Part shown: one piece after another, positions 10,650 through 21,658 of the stretch
Numbering within the stretch: position 1 is the first letter of the stretch
How the letters are laid out: every line of letters starts with the position of its first letter
Source of the DNA: Dugong dugon
Taxonomy: Eukaryota > Chordata > Mammalia > Sirenia > Dugongidae
NCBI GenBank assembly: GCA_030035585.1
Contig: CM057482.1
Location: 10,155,001-10,219,000, forward strand
DNA length: 64,000 bases
Reading direction: 5' to 3'
Position numbers and translations under genes: made by a program
The notes under the pieces: generated by a model
Databases searched by the model: none
What the model saw: only the letters and a program-made list of their open reading frames with translations
Told to the model about the DNA's origin: nothing

Positions 10650-10851
10650 TGTTGTTGGTTGACATTGAGTGAGTTCCAACTCATGGCAACCCTATGTGTG
10701 TCAGAGTAGAACTGTGCTCCACAGAGTTTTCAAGACTGTGACCTTTTGGAAGCAGATTGCCTGTCTTCTGAGGTGCCTTTGGGGGGTTCAAACTGCCAAC
10801 TTTTTGACTAGTTGTCGAGCACTTAACCGTATGTGCCACCCAGGGACTCCT
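10650..10851 (-). mobile_element. AfroSINE (GTCCCTGGGTGG type), antisense
   Basis: The minus strand reads AGGAGTCCCTGGGTGGCACA at the head and ends in the GTTGTTGG tail. It belongs to the second subfamily, only 28 bp from a short-form copy of the first. Confidence 0.9.
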
Positions 10852-10992
10852 TTGAGCATCTTTTCACGTGCTGATTTGCATTTATGTATCTTCTTTGGAA
10901 AAAAAGTCTATTCAGATCCTTTGCCCGTAATTTTGATTGGGTAGTTTGTCTTTTTATTGTTAAGTTGTAACAATTTTTGTTATACATTCTAG

Positions 10993-11500
10993 GTGTTGTT
11001 GTTGTTAGGTGCCCTCATGTTGGTTCCGACTCACAGAGACCCTAATAGGTACAACAGAACGAAATACTGCCTGGTCCTGCGCCACCCTCACAATTGTTGT
11101 TATGCTTAAGCCCATTGTTGCAGCCACTGTGTCAGTCCATCTCATTGAGGGTCTTCTCTTTTTCACTGACCCTCCACTTTACCAAGTATCATGTCCTTCT
11201 CTAGCGACTGATCTCTCCTGGTAACATGTCCAAAGTATGTGAGATGAAGTCTTGCCATCGTCGCTTTTAAGGAGCATTCTGGCTGTACTTCTTCCAAGAC
11301 AGATTTGTTTGTTCTTTTGGCAGTCCATGGTATATTCAGTATTCTTTGCCAACATCACAATTCAGAGGTGTCAGTTCTTCTTCAGTCTTCCTTATTTGTC
11401 ATCCAGCTTTCACATGCATATGAGGCGATTGAAAACAACATGGTTTGGGTCAGGCGCACCTTAGTGTTCAAGATGACATCTTTGCTTTTTAACATTTTAA
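10993..11500 (-). mobile_element. RTE-clade LINE 3' part, antisense
   Basis: Starts on the plus strand with GTTGTTGTTGTTAGGTGCCC and follows the RTE 3' region (CCCATTGTTGCAGCCACTGT, GGAGCATTCTGGCTGTACTT, CAGGCGCACCTTAGTGTTCA). It ends at the L1 junction, where TATTCTGGATAC resumes. The same text in the same order is seen at 32103-33336, which confirms the family grouping inside this window. Confidence 0.88.
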
Positions 11501-12412
11501 TATTCTGGATACACGTCCCTTATTAGGTATGTGATTTGCAAATATTTTTTCCCATTGTCTGGGTTGTCTTTTTACTTTCTTGATGGTCCTGAAAGTTCTC
11601 AGTCTTTCAGCAGATTTGATTACTATGTCCTTCATATACCTTCTTCACTTGACTTCCAGAATACCACTTTCTCCTGGTGTTCTTTTCACCTCACTGGTTA
11701 CTTCAACTCAGTCTACGTTGCTCCTTATTGTTAATCTCTCTAACCTCTAAAATTGAAACGACCCAGGGCTCACTTCTCAGACTACTTACTCTCTGTCTAC
11801 ACCCACTCTCTTCATTATCTCCTCTGCTCTTATCTGTATGCTGACAACTTCAAATTTACTACCTGTCTTATATATTCATCTGCCTACTTGACTTTTTCCA
11901 CTTAGATATCTGATAGGCGTTTCAAATTTAATATGTCCAAATTCAGACTCCTGATTTTTTCTCGAAAACCTTATCCTCCCTCAGTCTTCCTTCTCTCAGT
12001 AAATAGCATTTCTGTTTTTCTATTTGCTTAGGCCAAGGAGTCATCCTTGACTCCTCATTTCCTCCCTCCCCACATCCAATCCACCAACAAGTCCTACTGG
12101 CTCTCCATTGAGTATATATGGAATCCATCCTCTTCACACCACCTCCACTGCCACCAGAGTGGTCCAAACCACTGTTTAACCTCTTACAGAGTTTTGGAAT
12201 AGCCCCTAACTAGTCTTCTGTTGGTCTTTAGTGCTCAATAGCTTATTCTCAACATAGCAGCCAGAGTGGTTCTTTTAAAGCCTGTCAGATTATTTTACTC
12301 CTCTACTTAAAACCCTCTAGTGGCTTCCCATATCATTCAGGAAAATCTAAAGTCCTTATAATCACTTACATCATTTGGCCCCTGTTTCCATTCTGACCTT
12401 ATTTACTCTCTC

Positions 12413-12579
12413 CTAGCCCTAGTGGTGCAGTGGTTCAGAGCTTCACTGGTAACCAAAAGGTCAGCAGTTCAAATCCACCAGCTGCTCCTTGGAAACCCTA
12501 TAGGACAGTTGTACTCTGTCCTATAGGGTGACTATGAGTCTGAATTGACTCAATGGTAACGGGTTTATTTTTTTTTTTA
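12413..12579 (+). mobile_element. AfroSINE, short form, sense
   Basis: Head AGCCCTAGTGGTGCAGTGGT, then directly CTGCTCCTTGGAAACCCTAT, and tail TCAATGGTAACGGGTTTATT. It splits the 3' part of the L2. Confidence 0.88.
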
Positions 12580-12725
12580 AAATGCCTTTCTCACTCTTCT
12601 CCAGCCACAGTAATTTCCATGCCATTCCTTGAAAACTCCAGGCATGCTCCTACCTTATGGCCTTTGCACATGCTGTTCCCTCTGCCTGCAGTGCCCATCC
12701 TTCAGTTATCTTAATGGCGTTAGTA

Positions 12726-12944
12726 ACAGTACAAGGGAGAGCCATATTGGAGCCTGAGGAAATACATTCTTTATATATTGTTCATCGTGGATTTTTTGCA
12801 TTAATTTTTTTTTAAACATTGCATTACAATATTCTTAATTTTGATTACTGAGTTGTTTGGTGCCCCCTGAAATTTTACTTCTCAGGTGACTAATTCATCA
12901 GCCTTATTCACCTCTCCCTAGTGCTGACCCTGCTGAGGAAACTA
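12726..12944. other. Unassigned intronic sequence
   Basis: About 220 bp between the L2 and the next L1, with no recognisable gene or repeat. Confidence 0.4.
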
Positions 12945-15349
12945 CAAATAGAAAGGGAACTCTACCTAATAGGGATATCTACCATAAACCACAGCTAATA
13001 TCATACATAATGGTAAAACATGAATGCTTTTTACAGTAAGATTAGGAACAGGGTAAATGTGTCTTCTCTCACCAGTTCTTTTCATCATTGCACTGGAGGT
13101 TCTAGCCAATGTGACAAGGAAAGCAAAAAGAAATAAAAGATATCCAGATTGGAAAGGAAGAAGTAAAACTATCTTCATTCAGAGATGATGATATGATCAT
13201 CTATGTAGAAAATGCTATGGAAGCTACCCAGAAAAAGCTCTTAGGACCAATACATGAGATTTAACAAGATTACAGGAGAGAAGATCAATATATGAAAACC
13301 TGTTGTGTTTCTATATACAAGCAATTAAATTAATATTAAAAAGTATCATTTACAATAGAATTTAAAATATCAAATATTTAGGGATAAATTTGATAAAAGA
13401 TGTGTAAGGCCTGTACACTGAAAACTACAAAACTTAGAAATTTAAGAAGACCTAAATAAATGAACAGATATACCATGTTCATAGATTAAAAGACTCAATA
13501 TTGTTATTGTGTCAATTCTCCCCAAATTAACATTTGTGAATCACAATTCCCAGCAGGCTTTTTAATAGAAATTGAAAGCCTGATTTTAAAATTCATACAG
13601 AAATGCATTTAAACTACCTGACTTTAAGACCTATTAAAAAGCTGCAGTAATCAAGACATTGTGGCATTGGTGTCAAGATAGGCAAATAGATCAATGGAAG
13701 AGAGTCCAGAAATTGACTACACATAAGTGGTCAGTTGATTTTCTGCAGAGGTGTAAAGACAATTCAATGGGAAAAGAAGAGTTTAACAAATGATGGTTAA
13801 ACTATTAGATATCCATATGCAGAAGTTCGATCTGTATCTCACAATATATATAAAATTTAATGCAAAACGGATCCTAGACATATATGTAAAATCTAAAGCT
13901 ATAAAACTTCTAGGAGAAGACCTTTATGACTTTAGGTTAGGCAAAGATTTCTTAGATACAACACCAAAAGTACAATCCACAAAAGAAAAGATTGTTAAAT
14001 TTAACTTCTTCAAAGTCAGGAAGTTCTACCCTTTGAAAGACACCGTTGAGAGAATGAAAAGGAAAGCCCCAGTCTGGGAGAAAATATTTGCAAATCAGAT
14101 CTCTGATAAAGGATTTGTATCCAGAATATATTTTAAAACTCTCAGAACTCATCCATAAGAAATGTTGTTGTAAGCTGCCATCCTGTCGACCCTCAACTTA
14201 TGGCAGCCTCATGCACAACAGAACAAAACAGTGTCAGGTCCTGTGCCATTGTCATGATCAGTTACAGATCAGACCATGTGATCCGTAAGGTTTGCATTGC
14301 CTGATTTTCAGAAGTGGATCACCAGGCCTACCTTCCTAGTCCATCTTAGTCTGGAAGCTCCACTGGAAACCTTTTCAGCATCATAGCAACACACAAGTCT
14401 CCACTGACAGATGTGGTAGGTGTGCATGAGGTGAACTGGCCAGGAATTGAACCTGGATCTCCTGCATGGAAGGCAAGAACTCTAGCACTGAATAAACAAT
14501 CCAATTTAAAAATGTGTAGAAAATTTAATCAGACACTTCACTGGATATAAGTGCATTAAAAGATGTCCAGCACCATTAGCCAATAGGAAATGTAAATTAA
14601 ATCTGCAGTGAGAAGTTACTAGACACCAATTAGAATATTTAAAATTAAAAAGACTTACTATACCAAGTGTTGGTGAGGAGCAGCTGGAACTGTCTTACAC
14701 TGCGGGTAGGAATGAAAAACAGTAGAATCACTTTGGAAAACCATTTGGCCATTTAAAAAAAGAAGTTAAGCATTTATGTAACATAGACCAATCATTCCAT
14801 TCCAGGGTATTTACCCAAAAGAAGTAAAAGCATTTGTCCACACAAAGTCGTATACATGAATATTCATAGCAGCTTTATTTATAGTACTCCCAAACTGGAA
14901 ACAACCAAAACATCTATCAACAGATAAGTAGATTAAAAATATTCTGATGTCCATGCAAAAATAAAAAAGGAATGGTCAATAAAAAGAAATGATCTGTTGA
15001 CACACAACAACATGGGTGAACCTCAAAATAATAATCCTGAATGAAAGAAACCATGTAAATTAAATAGTACATATTGTATGATTCCATTTATATAAAGTTC
15101 TAAAGAATGCAGACTTAATTATAGTAGCAAAAAGCAGATCAGTGGTTGCCTAGGGATGAGGTGGGGAGAGTGATGGAAGACAGAAAGACCAAGAAGGTTT
15201 TGGAAGTACCAGAAGGAAGGATTACAAGAAGGCATGAGGAAACTTTTACATGTGATGGATATGTTCACCATCTTGATTCTAGTGTTGGTTTCACAGTGTC
15301 ACACGTACGTCAAAACTGATCAGATTGTACAGTTTATATTTGTGTGGTT
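12945..15349 (+). mobile_element. L1M LINE, ORF2 3' half and 3' UTR, sense
   Basis: Runs from the RT region (AACTCTACCTAATAGGGATA, then CACAGCTAATATCATAC) through the ORF2 C-terminus to the 3' UTR (AAACTGATCAGATTGTACAG). It is split only by the composite SINE at 14163-14490 and lacks the final poly(A). The longest remaining frame, 13790-14158, covers a late ORF2-derived stretch and has no intact domain. One of the few LINE pieces here in the same orientation as ZNF609. Confidence 0.85.
14163..14490 (-). mobile_element. Composite SINE: tRNA-Gly-like head, RTE-like tail
   Basis: At the right end the plus strand reads GGCCAGGAATTGAACCTGG and ATCTCCTGCATGGAAGGCAA. Its reverse complement resembles a tRNA-Gly gene (CTTGCCTTCCATGCAGGAGA, CCAGGTTCAATTCCTGGCC with a B-box). 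The left end, GCTGCCATCCTGTCGACCCT and CATGCACAACAGAACAAAAC, resembles the RTE 3' end. A body of about 200 bp lies between. The head differs from both AfroSINE subfamilies in the window. I cannot give a database name. Confidence 0.8.
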
Positions 15350-16598
15350 TTGCCAGAGTCTGGGGGAACACGATGCCCCATTCCTCCTGCCCCCTGCACT
15401 CCTGGTGTCTAGCGGTATGCCATTCCTTCCCCCCCCACCTCCAGTGATCCACAGTGTGTACTCCCACGCTGTTGGACCAGTGACCAGGGACTTATGCCCA
15501 CCCCCACCTATCCCTGCACCACCCTGCCTGCCTGGCAAACCGTAGCATGCAATCCCACGCTTTCAAACCTGTAACCAGAGACTCATGTCCACTCCAACCA
15601 CCTCTCTGCCACCCAGCCCAGCAGTTGGCAGCATATGCTCCTGCCAACAGACCAGCAACTGTAGGCATGAGACCCTCTTCCCTACCTGCCCAGCGATTGG
15701 CAGTGTGGGTTCCTGTGCAACCCACAGAATGACCAGTGACCTGTACACCCTTACCCCCACCACTTAGCAACCAGTGCTATGCACATACAGTGCCCAACCT
15801 AGCGACCAGCAGGAACGCTTTCTGTACCCACGCCCCAGTGATCAGCCGGACAGACACCAGCAATGCCAGTCACATCCTGACAGGCGCCATCTGCACCTCT
15901 GTCAAACGACAAGCAGGAGATCCTAGTGTTCTCATCCAACTTCTACCTGTCTGCAGCATCCCACATCCCACACCCAAACAGTTCCTGCAGGCCATCTGCA
16001 CTTGCATTAAAACCCCTTGATGCACCACCACCTACTTAGACGCCAGTTTGTCTGCATGCAGAGCAGGCCTATCCCATTCATTCGGGTAGCACTCCCTCAT
16101 AGCAGATATGGAGATGTCCTGCCATGACCTCTAGAGAATGCAATAACTTCTAACACCAGCCCAGAAGGACCCCCATGATCCCACAAGGGCTGTGGAGGAA
16201 CCCTGACCACCCAGCACTTGTCACCCAGTATCAAGGAAAGAACATGCTCTCTCAGCTTTCACCCAGTCTGGTAAGGGAAGACATATGAGCCTAACTACAG
16301 AGGATTCGCACGTGGGTGTGACCCACCATACCCACTAGTGAGAGGAAATCACACCCTGCCAGCAGACACCACCAAAGTCACACATAGACCAGAGCCACAA
16401 AACAAAATAATACAAAGAAGAAAAATACTCTGAAGAGAAAGAGAAGAAACAAAGCTCCAGATACACCAAAGCAAAACAAAAAAATTAGCGCAAAACAAAC
16501 ATACATAGAATCAATAAAGAAATATATAAGTAAATAAACACCTTAATGCCTTGGAGACAACAGACAATAATAAATCATATGAATGAAACAGGATAAGA
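15350..16598 (+). mobile_element. L1 5' UTR with degenerate repeated units, sense
   Basis: GC-rich, C-heavy sequence ahead of L1 ORF1. It contains recurring motifs roughly 75-100 bp apart: TCCCACGCTGTTGGACCAGT, TCCCACGCTTTCAAACCTGT, CAGTTGGCAGCATATGCTCC, CGATTGGCAGTGTGGGTTCC, CCAGTGACC. The order suggests decayed tandem promoter monomers. It does not start with the CCAAGATGG motif seen at 43911-43920 in the antisense L1, so it is 5'-truncated or a different promoter type. It abuts the 3' end of the previous L1. Confidence 0.6.
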
Positions 16599-17403
16599 TG
16601 ACTCAAGCAAGTGAGCAAAATTAAGAGGCAGAAAACCTTCCCAAGGAAGAATTGGCAATAGAACTACCTAATAAAGAATTTAAGATTTATATATAGGATC
16701 CTTAAAGAGATCAAGGAAAATACAGACAAAACCCTAGAAGAATTCAGGAAAATAATACAAGAACAAAATGACAAAGTAGACCTTAGAAACCATACAGAAA
16801 CAACAACTAGACATCCAGAAGATTAACAATAAAATATCAGAAATAGATAATTCAATGGAAGGACGTAGAAGTAGAATTGAATCAATGGAAGAAAAAAATC
16901 AGCGAAATAGAAGACAAATCTCTTTATACTAATTTGTTTGAGGAACAGTAAGGAAAATGAATGGAGAAAGCCTGAGATATGTGAGACATTATCAAGAGGA
17001 ATAATTTACGTGTAATTGAAATTCCAGAAGAGGAAAGGAACAAAAGTACAGAGAGAATTTTTCAAGACTGTTGGCAAAAAACTTCCCTAGTATCATGAAA
17101 GGTGAGACGTTTTCCACCTAAGAAGCTCCATGAATCCCATACAGGAGGGACCCCAAAAGAAAGTCACCAAGCCATATCATAATCAAACTTTCCAAAACCA
17201 AAGACAAGGAATTCTGAGAGCAGCTCGTGAAAAACGAAATATTATCTACAAAGGGGCACCAAGAAGACTAAACACTGATTTCTCAGCAGAAACCATACAG
17301 GCAAGAAGGCAATGCGATGACATATGTAAAACCCTGAAAAAAAGAAGGCTGCCAACCAAAAGTCACATATCCAGCAAAATTGTCTTTCAGATACAATGGT
17401 GAA
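16599..17403 (+). pseudogene. L1 ORF1 remnant, sense
   Basis: Reading begins at an ATG (MTQASEQN) but meets a stop at once. The coiled-coil part, with ENTDKTLEEFRKIIQEQND-type sequence at about 16710-16780, and the C-terminal domain, with ILRAAREKRNIIYKGAPRR then TDFSAETIQARRQ at about 17205-17320, are clear but in different frames or broken by stops. Intact L1 ORF1 makes an RNA-binding trimeric chaperone protein for retrotransposition; this copy cannot. The C-terminal motif also occurs in the antisense L1 at about 41765-41945. Confidence 0.8.
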
Positions 17404-17929
17404 ACTAGAACGTTCCCAGATAAACAGAAATTAAAGAAACCAGCCTTACAAGAAATATTAAAGGGAGTCCTTCAGACAGAGAACTAATGATATCAGACAA
17501 CAACTTGAGATTAAGACACACAACAGCATCATCCGGATACCAACCCAGATAGAGAATTCTCAAAAGTAAAATAAAGCTGCAAAACTGAAAACAGGGAGCC
17601 AGAGATGTCAATCTGTAAATGATAACAACTTCAAAACAAATGGGAATAAATGGTATAGTTATAGAACTTCCACATGGAGAGGAAGTCAAGGCAATATCAA
17701 GATATAACAGACTGGTTTAAACTTAGGAAGATAAATGTAAATTTCAGAGTAACCACAAAGAAAACTAACAAATCTACTCACCAAAATAAGAAGAAAATTA
17801 AAAAGACTCAGTAAACACAAAATTAACAACAACAAAAGAAACGAAAAGAAAATCCATAAACAAAAAGCACAGAAAATTAAGCGGAACAAGGAAACTGTTA
17901 ACACCACAAAGACATAACAAAATAGCAGT
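17404..17929 (+). other. L1 inter-ORF region
   Basis: A-rich sequence of about 0.5 kb between ORF1 and ORF2 of the same L1, unusually long compared with the short spacer of human L1. The equivalent in the antisense L1 (about 41190-41640) is similarly long, so this looks like a family trait. No open frame on the sense strand. Confidence 0.6.
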
Positions 17930-19476
17930 AAATCCATACTATTGATAATTGCACTGCATGTGAATGGTTTAAATGCACCAATCAAGAGACAGTCACAGAA
18001 TGGATAAAAAAGCATGACCCATCAATATTTTGCCTACAAGAGACACACCTTAGACACAAAGACATAAATAGGCTACAAATCAAAGGATGGAAAAAATAGA
18101 TCAAGCAAACAGTAACCAAAAGAGAGCAGGAGTGGCAATAATAATCTCTAGTAAAATAGACTTCAAGTCAAACTCCATTAGAAGAGACAAGGAAGGATAT
18201 TATATAATGATTAAAGGGTCAGTTCACCAAAAGGATGTGACCATAATAAATTCCTATGCACCCAATGAAAGAGCTCCAAAATACATAAACTCTAACAGAA
18301 CTGAAAAGGGAAATAGACAGTTCTAGAATAACAGTAGGAGACTTTAACACACCACTTTAGATGATGGACAGAACAATTAGAAAGAAACTCAACAAAGATA
18401 CAGAAGATCTGAATAACACAGCCAACTTGATGTCATAAACATATTCAGAACACACCACCCAACAGCAGCACAGTACACATTCTTCTCCAGCACACATGGC
18501 TGATTCTCCAGAACAGACCATGTTTTAGGCCACAAAGCAAGCCTTAATAAATTCAAAAACATCAAAATAATCCAAAGCATCTTCTTTGATCATAACCCTA
18601 TAAAACTAGAAATCAATAACAGAAATAACAAGAAAAAAAAAAGCACATGGAAACTGAATAACACCTTACTTAAAAACTACTGGGTAATAGAAGAAATTAA
18701 AAATGAAATTTAAAAATTCCTAGAATGAAATGAGAACGGAAATACAACATACCAGAACCTTTGGGACACAGCAGAAGTAGTGCTCAGGATAATTTATAGC
18801 AATAAACGCACACATCAGAAAAGAAGAAGGGGCAAAAATCGATAGCTTAACCCTTCAACTCGAATAGAAAAGGAGCAGCAAAAGAAGTCCGCAGTAAAGA
18901 GAAGAAAGGAAATAATAAAGATCATAGCAGAAATAAATGAAATAGAAAACAGAAAAATAATAGAATCAGCAAGACTAGAAGTTGATTCTTTTGAGGGGAT
19001 GAATAAAATTGACAAACTATGGGCCAGACTGACAAAGGCGGGGGAAAAAAGAGAAGACGCAAACAACTAAAATAAATGAGATGTGTGACATTACAACAGA
19101 ATCAAGATAGAAAGGATCATAACAGAATGTTATGAAAAAATGTACTCCAACAAATTTGAAAACCTAGAAGAAATGGACAAATTTTTAGAAACATACTATC
19201 TACACTAACACTGACAGAGTAGAAAATTTGAACACATCCATAACAAAAGAAGAAATTGAAGAAGTCATTAAAAAAAAACTCCGAACAAAAAAAAATAAGC
19301 CTCAGCCCAGATGGCGTCACTGGAGAATTCTACCAAACATTCAGAGAAGAGTTGACACCAGTTCTACTCAAACTGTTCCAGAATGTAGAAAAAGAAAGAA
19401 TACTCCCTAATTCATTCTATGAAGCCAGCATAACCCTGATACCAAAGCCAGGCAAAGACATCACTGAAAAAGAAAG
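17930..19476 (+). pseudogene. L1 ORF2 remnant, endonuclease and pre-RT, sense
   Basis: The frame starts near HVNGLNAPIK, the N-terminal signature of L1 ORF2 endonuclease. Later segments include RAGVAIIISSKIDFKSNSI and TIINSYAPNERAPKYINS at about 18120-18300; the endonuclease NxYAPN motif is retained as NSYAPN. Near the end, [19 protein letters not shown] (about 19410-19465) marks the entry to the RT domain. The sequence stops there, where the LTR-like block begins, so RT and C-terminus are absent. Several frameshifts and stops are present. Confidence 0.85.
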
Positions 19477-19945
19477 CCAGTGTCCTGCTTGTACTGTCAC
19501 CGTTTCTCTGCTGCTGCTTCTCACTGTCTTATGCCATCTCCAGTGTTACCACTCTATTTCTCTGTCTCTTGGGTTTAGGAAGTTTTCAAGGCAGGGACCC
19601 CGTGGTCAAAGGATGTGCTTTGCTCTCATCTCTTCTTGGGAGTAATGAAGACCACCCCCCCTTTCCACCTCTGGGATGGCTCCTTTTAAGCCTAGTGGGA
19701 TGGCAAAACTGACCAATCCCCTTGTTAGGGTTCCATACAACTTAATTGCATGGTCCAACCCTGACAAGGGTGCCATGTACCTTATTTGCATTATTAACAA
19801 TTAGCAAGCTGTCCAATCCCCTTAGTGGGCCACAAGCACTTCATTTGCATGGTCCCACCCAGTCAAGTGGTGGGAGTTACAAGACCATGGGGAGAAAGGC
19901 CATATAAAAGCAATCCATTGCACTGCAAATGGTATTTCGGTTTTG
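19477..19945 (+). mobile_element. LTR-like block with repeated enhancer units
   Basis: The L1 ends abruptly and is replaced by promoter-like sequence. Two units exactly 100 bp apart (19711-19770 and 19811-19870) both read TCCAATCCCC or ACCAATCCCC near the start and (A/T)TTGCATGGTCC later. A partial third octamer-like ATTTGCAT lies at 19784-19791. A TATA-type CATATAAAAG is at 19901-19910. Repeated CCAAT and octamer motifs followed by a TATA box are typical of a retroviral-type LTR U3. No gag, pol or env frame adjoins it. Orientation and family are uncertain. Confidence 0.45.
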
Positions 19946-20666
19946 TTTTTTCTCTAAAATAACCAAAAATTAGGAATAGAATAACAAACTTCTGGAAATT
20001 AGCTCTGCAACATATGTTTTATCAAGGACTCATTAGCCAATCATATCAAATTCATCTAAGGAAAAACTCCATCAAGTTTTAAACATCCAAACTCACAAGT
20101 GTATTTATGTAGATCACTCAAATTAATTTGATTGGTGTTTTATATGGAATCTCTCGATGTATAATTTTGAAGTGATTAATTCAGATGACTTTCTGAACAG
20201 GTTAGTTTATTGTGACTAAGGGCTTTATGTGTGTATTATTTAATTATACTATAACAAATTTGGTATACTGCCTTGAGTTATCTATTTATTAAAATAGTAT
20301 CTGTATATAGTTTTAAAAGTTAAAAGTATAACTTTTAATACAATAGTCCCATTCTCTAGTCCTCCTTTCTTTAGATTCTTACTCCCCAGAGATACTACTT
20401 TCATATCTTTTAGCTGTTTCTTCTGGTATTTAGTTCACTAGTTCAAATAACATGCTTATTCTACTATTTTAATAACTATTTCAAATTTATTAAATATCTA
20501 TTCACTTACTACTGTGAAGGATGAGATTTAGCTCCCTTACTCTCTAGCCCTGTTGCATGCACACTGCCTCTACTACCCATTCTTGTACAGACTGTTGTTT
20601 TCTTTGGACTTTGTTTGTTTGCTTAGATTTTTATGTATCATCAGCAATTTATCTCCAAATTCCAAT
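19946..20666. other. Unassigned AT-rich intronic sequence
   Basis: About 720 bp of AT-rich sequence with no coding frame, and no repeat that I can name. Confidence 0.4.
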
Positions 20667-20877
20667 AAGCAAACCCCAAACCCACTGCTGTCGAGTCAAT
20701 TCCAACTCCTAGCGACCCGGTAGGACAAAGTAGGACTGTCCCATAGGGTTTCCAAGGCCATAAATCTTTACAGAAGCAGATCACCACATCTTTCTCCTGT
20801 GGAGCAATTGGTGAGTGTGAACTGCTGACCTTTAGGTTAGCATCTGAGCACTTAACCACTGCACCAGCAGAGCTCCT
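20667..20877 (-). mobile_element. AfroSINE, full length, antisense
   Basis: The minus strand gives AAGGAGCTCTGCTGGTGCAG, the long-form middle (GGAGAAAGATGTGGTGATCT) and a tail ending CAGTGGGTTTGGGGTTTGC. Confidence 0.92.
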
Positions 20878-21437
20878 TAAACTCTCCAAAAGAACTAAAA
20901 ATATGTTATTGATGTTCAGACATATTTGATATACTTTAGTGTTTTCCTCTTGGAGATGTGGCTCCATGAGCCCTCTTATTCTAAATGTGGGCTGATGGCT
21001 TTCTAGGCCTGCTGCACAGCTGTCGTCCTGGGATTTACCCTTGGAATACCCAACTATGTAGATCCTCTCCTTTCTGGATCCCATGGCTGCTGCTTTCTTG
21101 GTTTATTTCCTTGTGATGCTGGGGCACATGTTCCAGTAGTAGCTTTCTGAGAAAGGGAGCGTGGGAGGTAAACTTTGGGGAACCTTATCTGTCTAAAAAG
21201 TGTCAGGATAATAAATCAAAAATTGGAAATATTAGATTGAGCCATAAGAAAATGCTGATAGTTAAGTGTTTCTGACTCAACAAAAATGACAGTTTCAAAC
21301 GTGTGACCTAATAATTTTACCATGGAATTCTGAAACTATTTTGTCATTACCTTCCATCTTCCAGTTAGTATTATCTTCCTTTATTCTTGGTATTCAGAAA
21401 TTTTACTGTGATGTGGTTTAGTGTGGGTTTCTTTTCT
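20878..21437. other. Unassigned intronic sequence
   Basis: No identifiable gene or named repeat. An antisense 147-codon frame (20641-21084) overlaps the SINE and has no recognisable domain. Confidence 0.4.
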
Positions 21438-21445
21438 TCTATACT

Positions 21446-21650
21446 ATTGTTGTGTGCCATCGAGTCAATTTTGGCTCATAGTGACCCCATGTGACAGAGT
21501 AGAACTGCCTCATAGAATTTTCTAGACTGTAATGTTTATAGGAGCAGATCACCAGGTCTTTATCCCTTGGAGCCACTGGGTGGGTTCAAACCACCAATCT
21601 TTCAGTTAGCAGCTGAGCACTTAACTGTTGCACCACTAGGGCTCCTTTTA
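21446..21650 (-). mobile_element. AfroSINE, full length, antisense
   Basis: The minus strand begins AGGAGCCCTAGTGGTGCAAC and ends in the ACACAACAAT-side tail. Flanked by TCTATACT at 21438-21445 and 21651-21658. Confidence 0.92.
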
Positions 21651-21658
21651 TCTATACT

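Larger units (their letters stand above)
9523..11593 (-). mobile_element. L1M LINE inserted in the L2, antisense
   Basis: The antisense 3' UTR begins at TTTAAAATAACAGCTTTATT. It is followed by the end of ORF2, whose minus-strand reading contains LPSDPAIPLLSIYPREVN. The copy is bounded by AGTTCTCAATCT (9511-9522) and AGTTCTCAGTCT (11594-11605), its target duplication in the L2. It is broken by a SINE tail (10279-10332), two SINEs (10452-10622 and 10650-10851) and an RTE (10993-11500), and the L1 text resumes in register each time. 5'-truncated and inactive. Confidence 0.88.
7960..12725 (+). mobile_element. Ancient L2 LINE, split by nested insertions
   Basis: One L2 copy survives in pieces at about 7960-8194, 8373-8570, 8727-9522, 11594-12412 and 12580-12725, in consensus order. 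The 5' piece recalls the L2 endonuclease region. The 9290-9522 piece has CCCACATTTCTATCCAGC and CCTATCAAGCTTTTGCC. The 11620-12410 piece has TCCTTGACTCCTCATTTCC and CACATCCAATCCACCAACAA. The 3' piece has CCTTTGCACATGCTGTTCC. The RT motif near 11835 reads TATGCTGACAAC, so the usual second Asp of the YADD box is Asn. Many stops make it a fossil. It is the oldest layer of the nest. Confidence 0.8.

Noticed and set aside
13790-14158. 122-codon sense open frame
   Set aside because: It is the 3' region of an old L1, not a separate gene.
15350-16598. GC-rich block as a CpG-island gene promoter
   Set aside because: It directly precedes L1 ORF1 and is explained as an L1 5' UTR.
20641-21084. 147-codon antisense open frame
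   Set aside because: The C-terminal third is the reverse reading of a SINE; no domain and no splice context.
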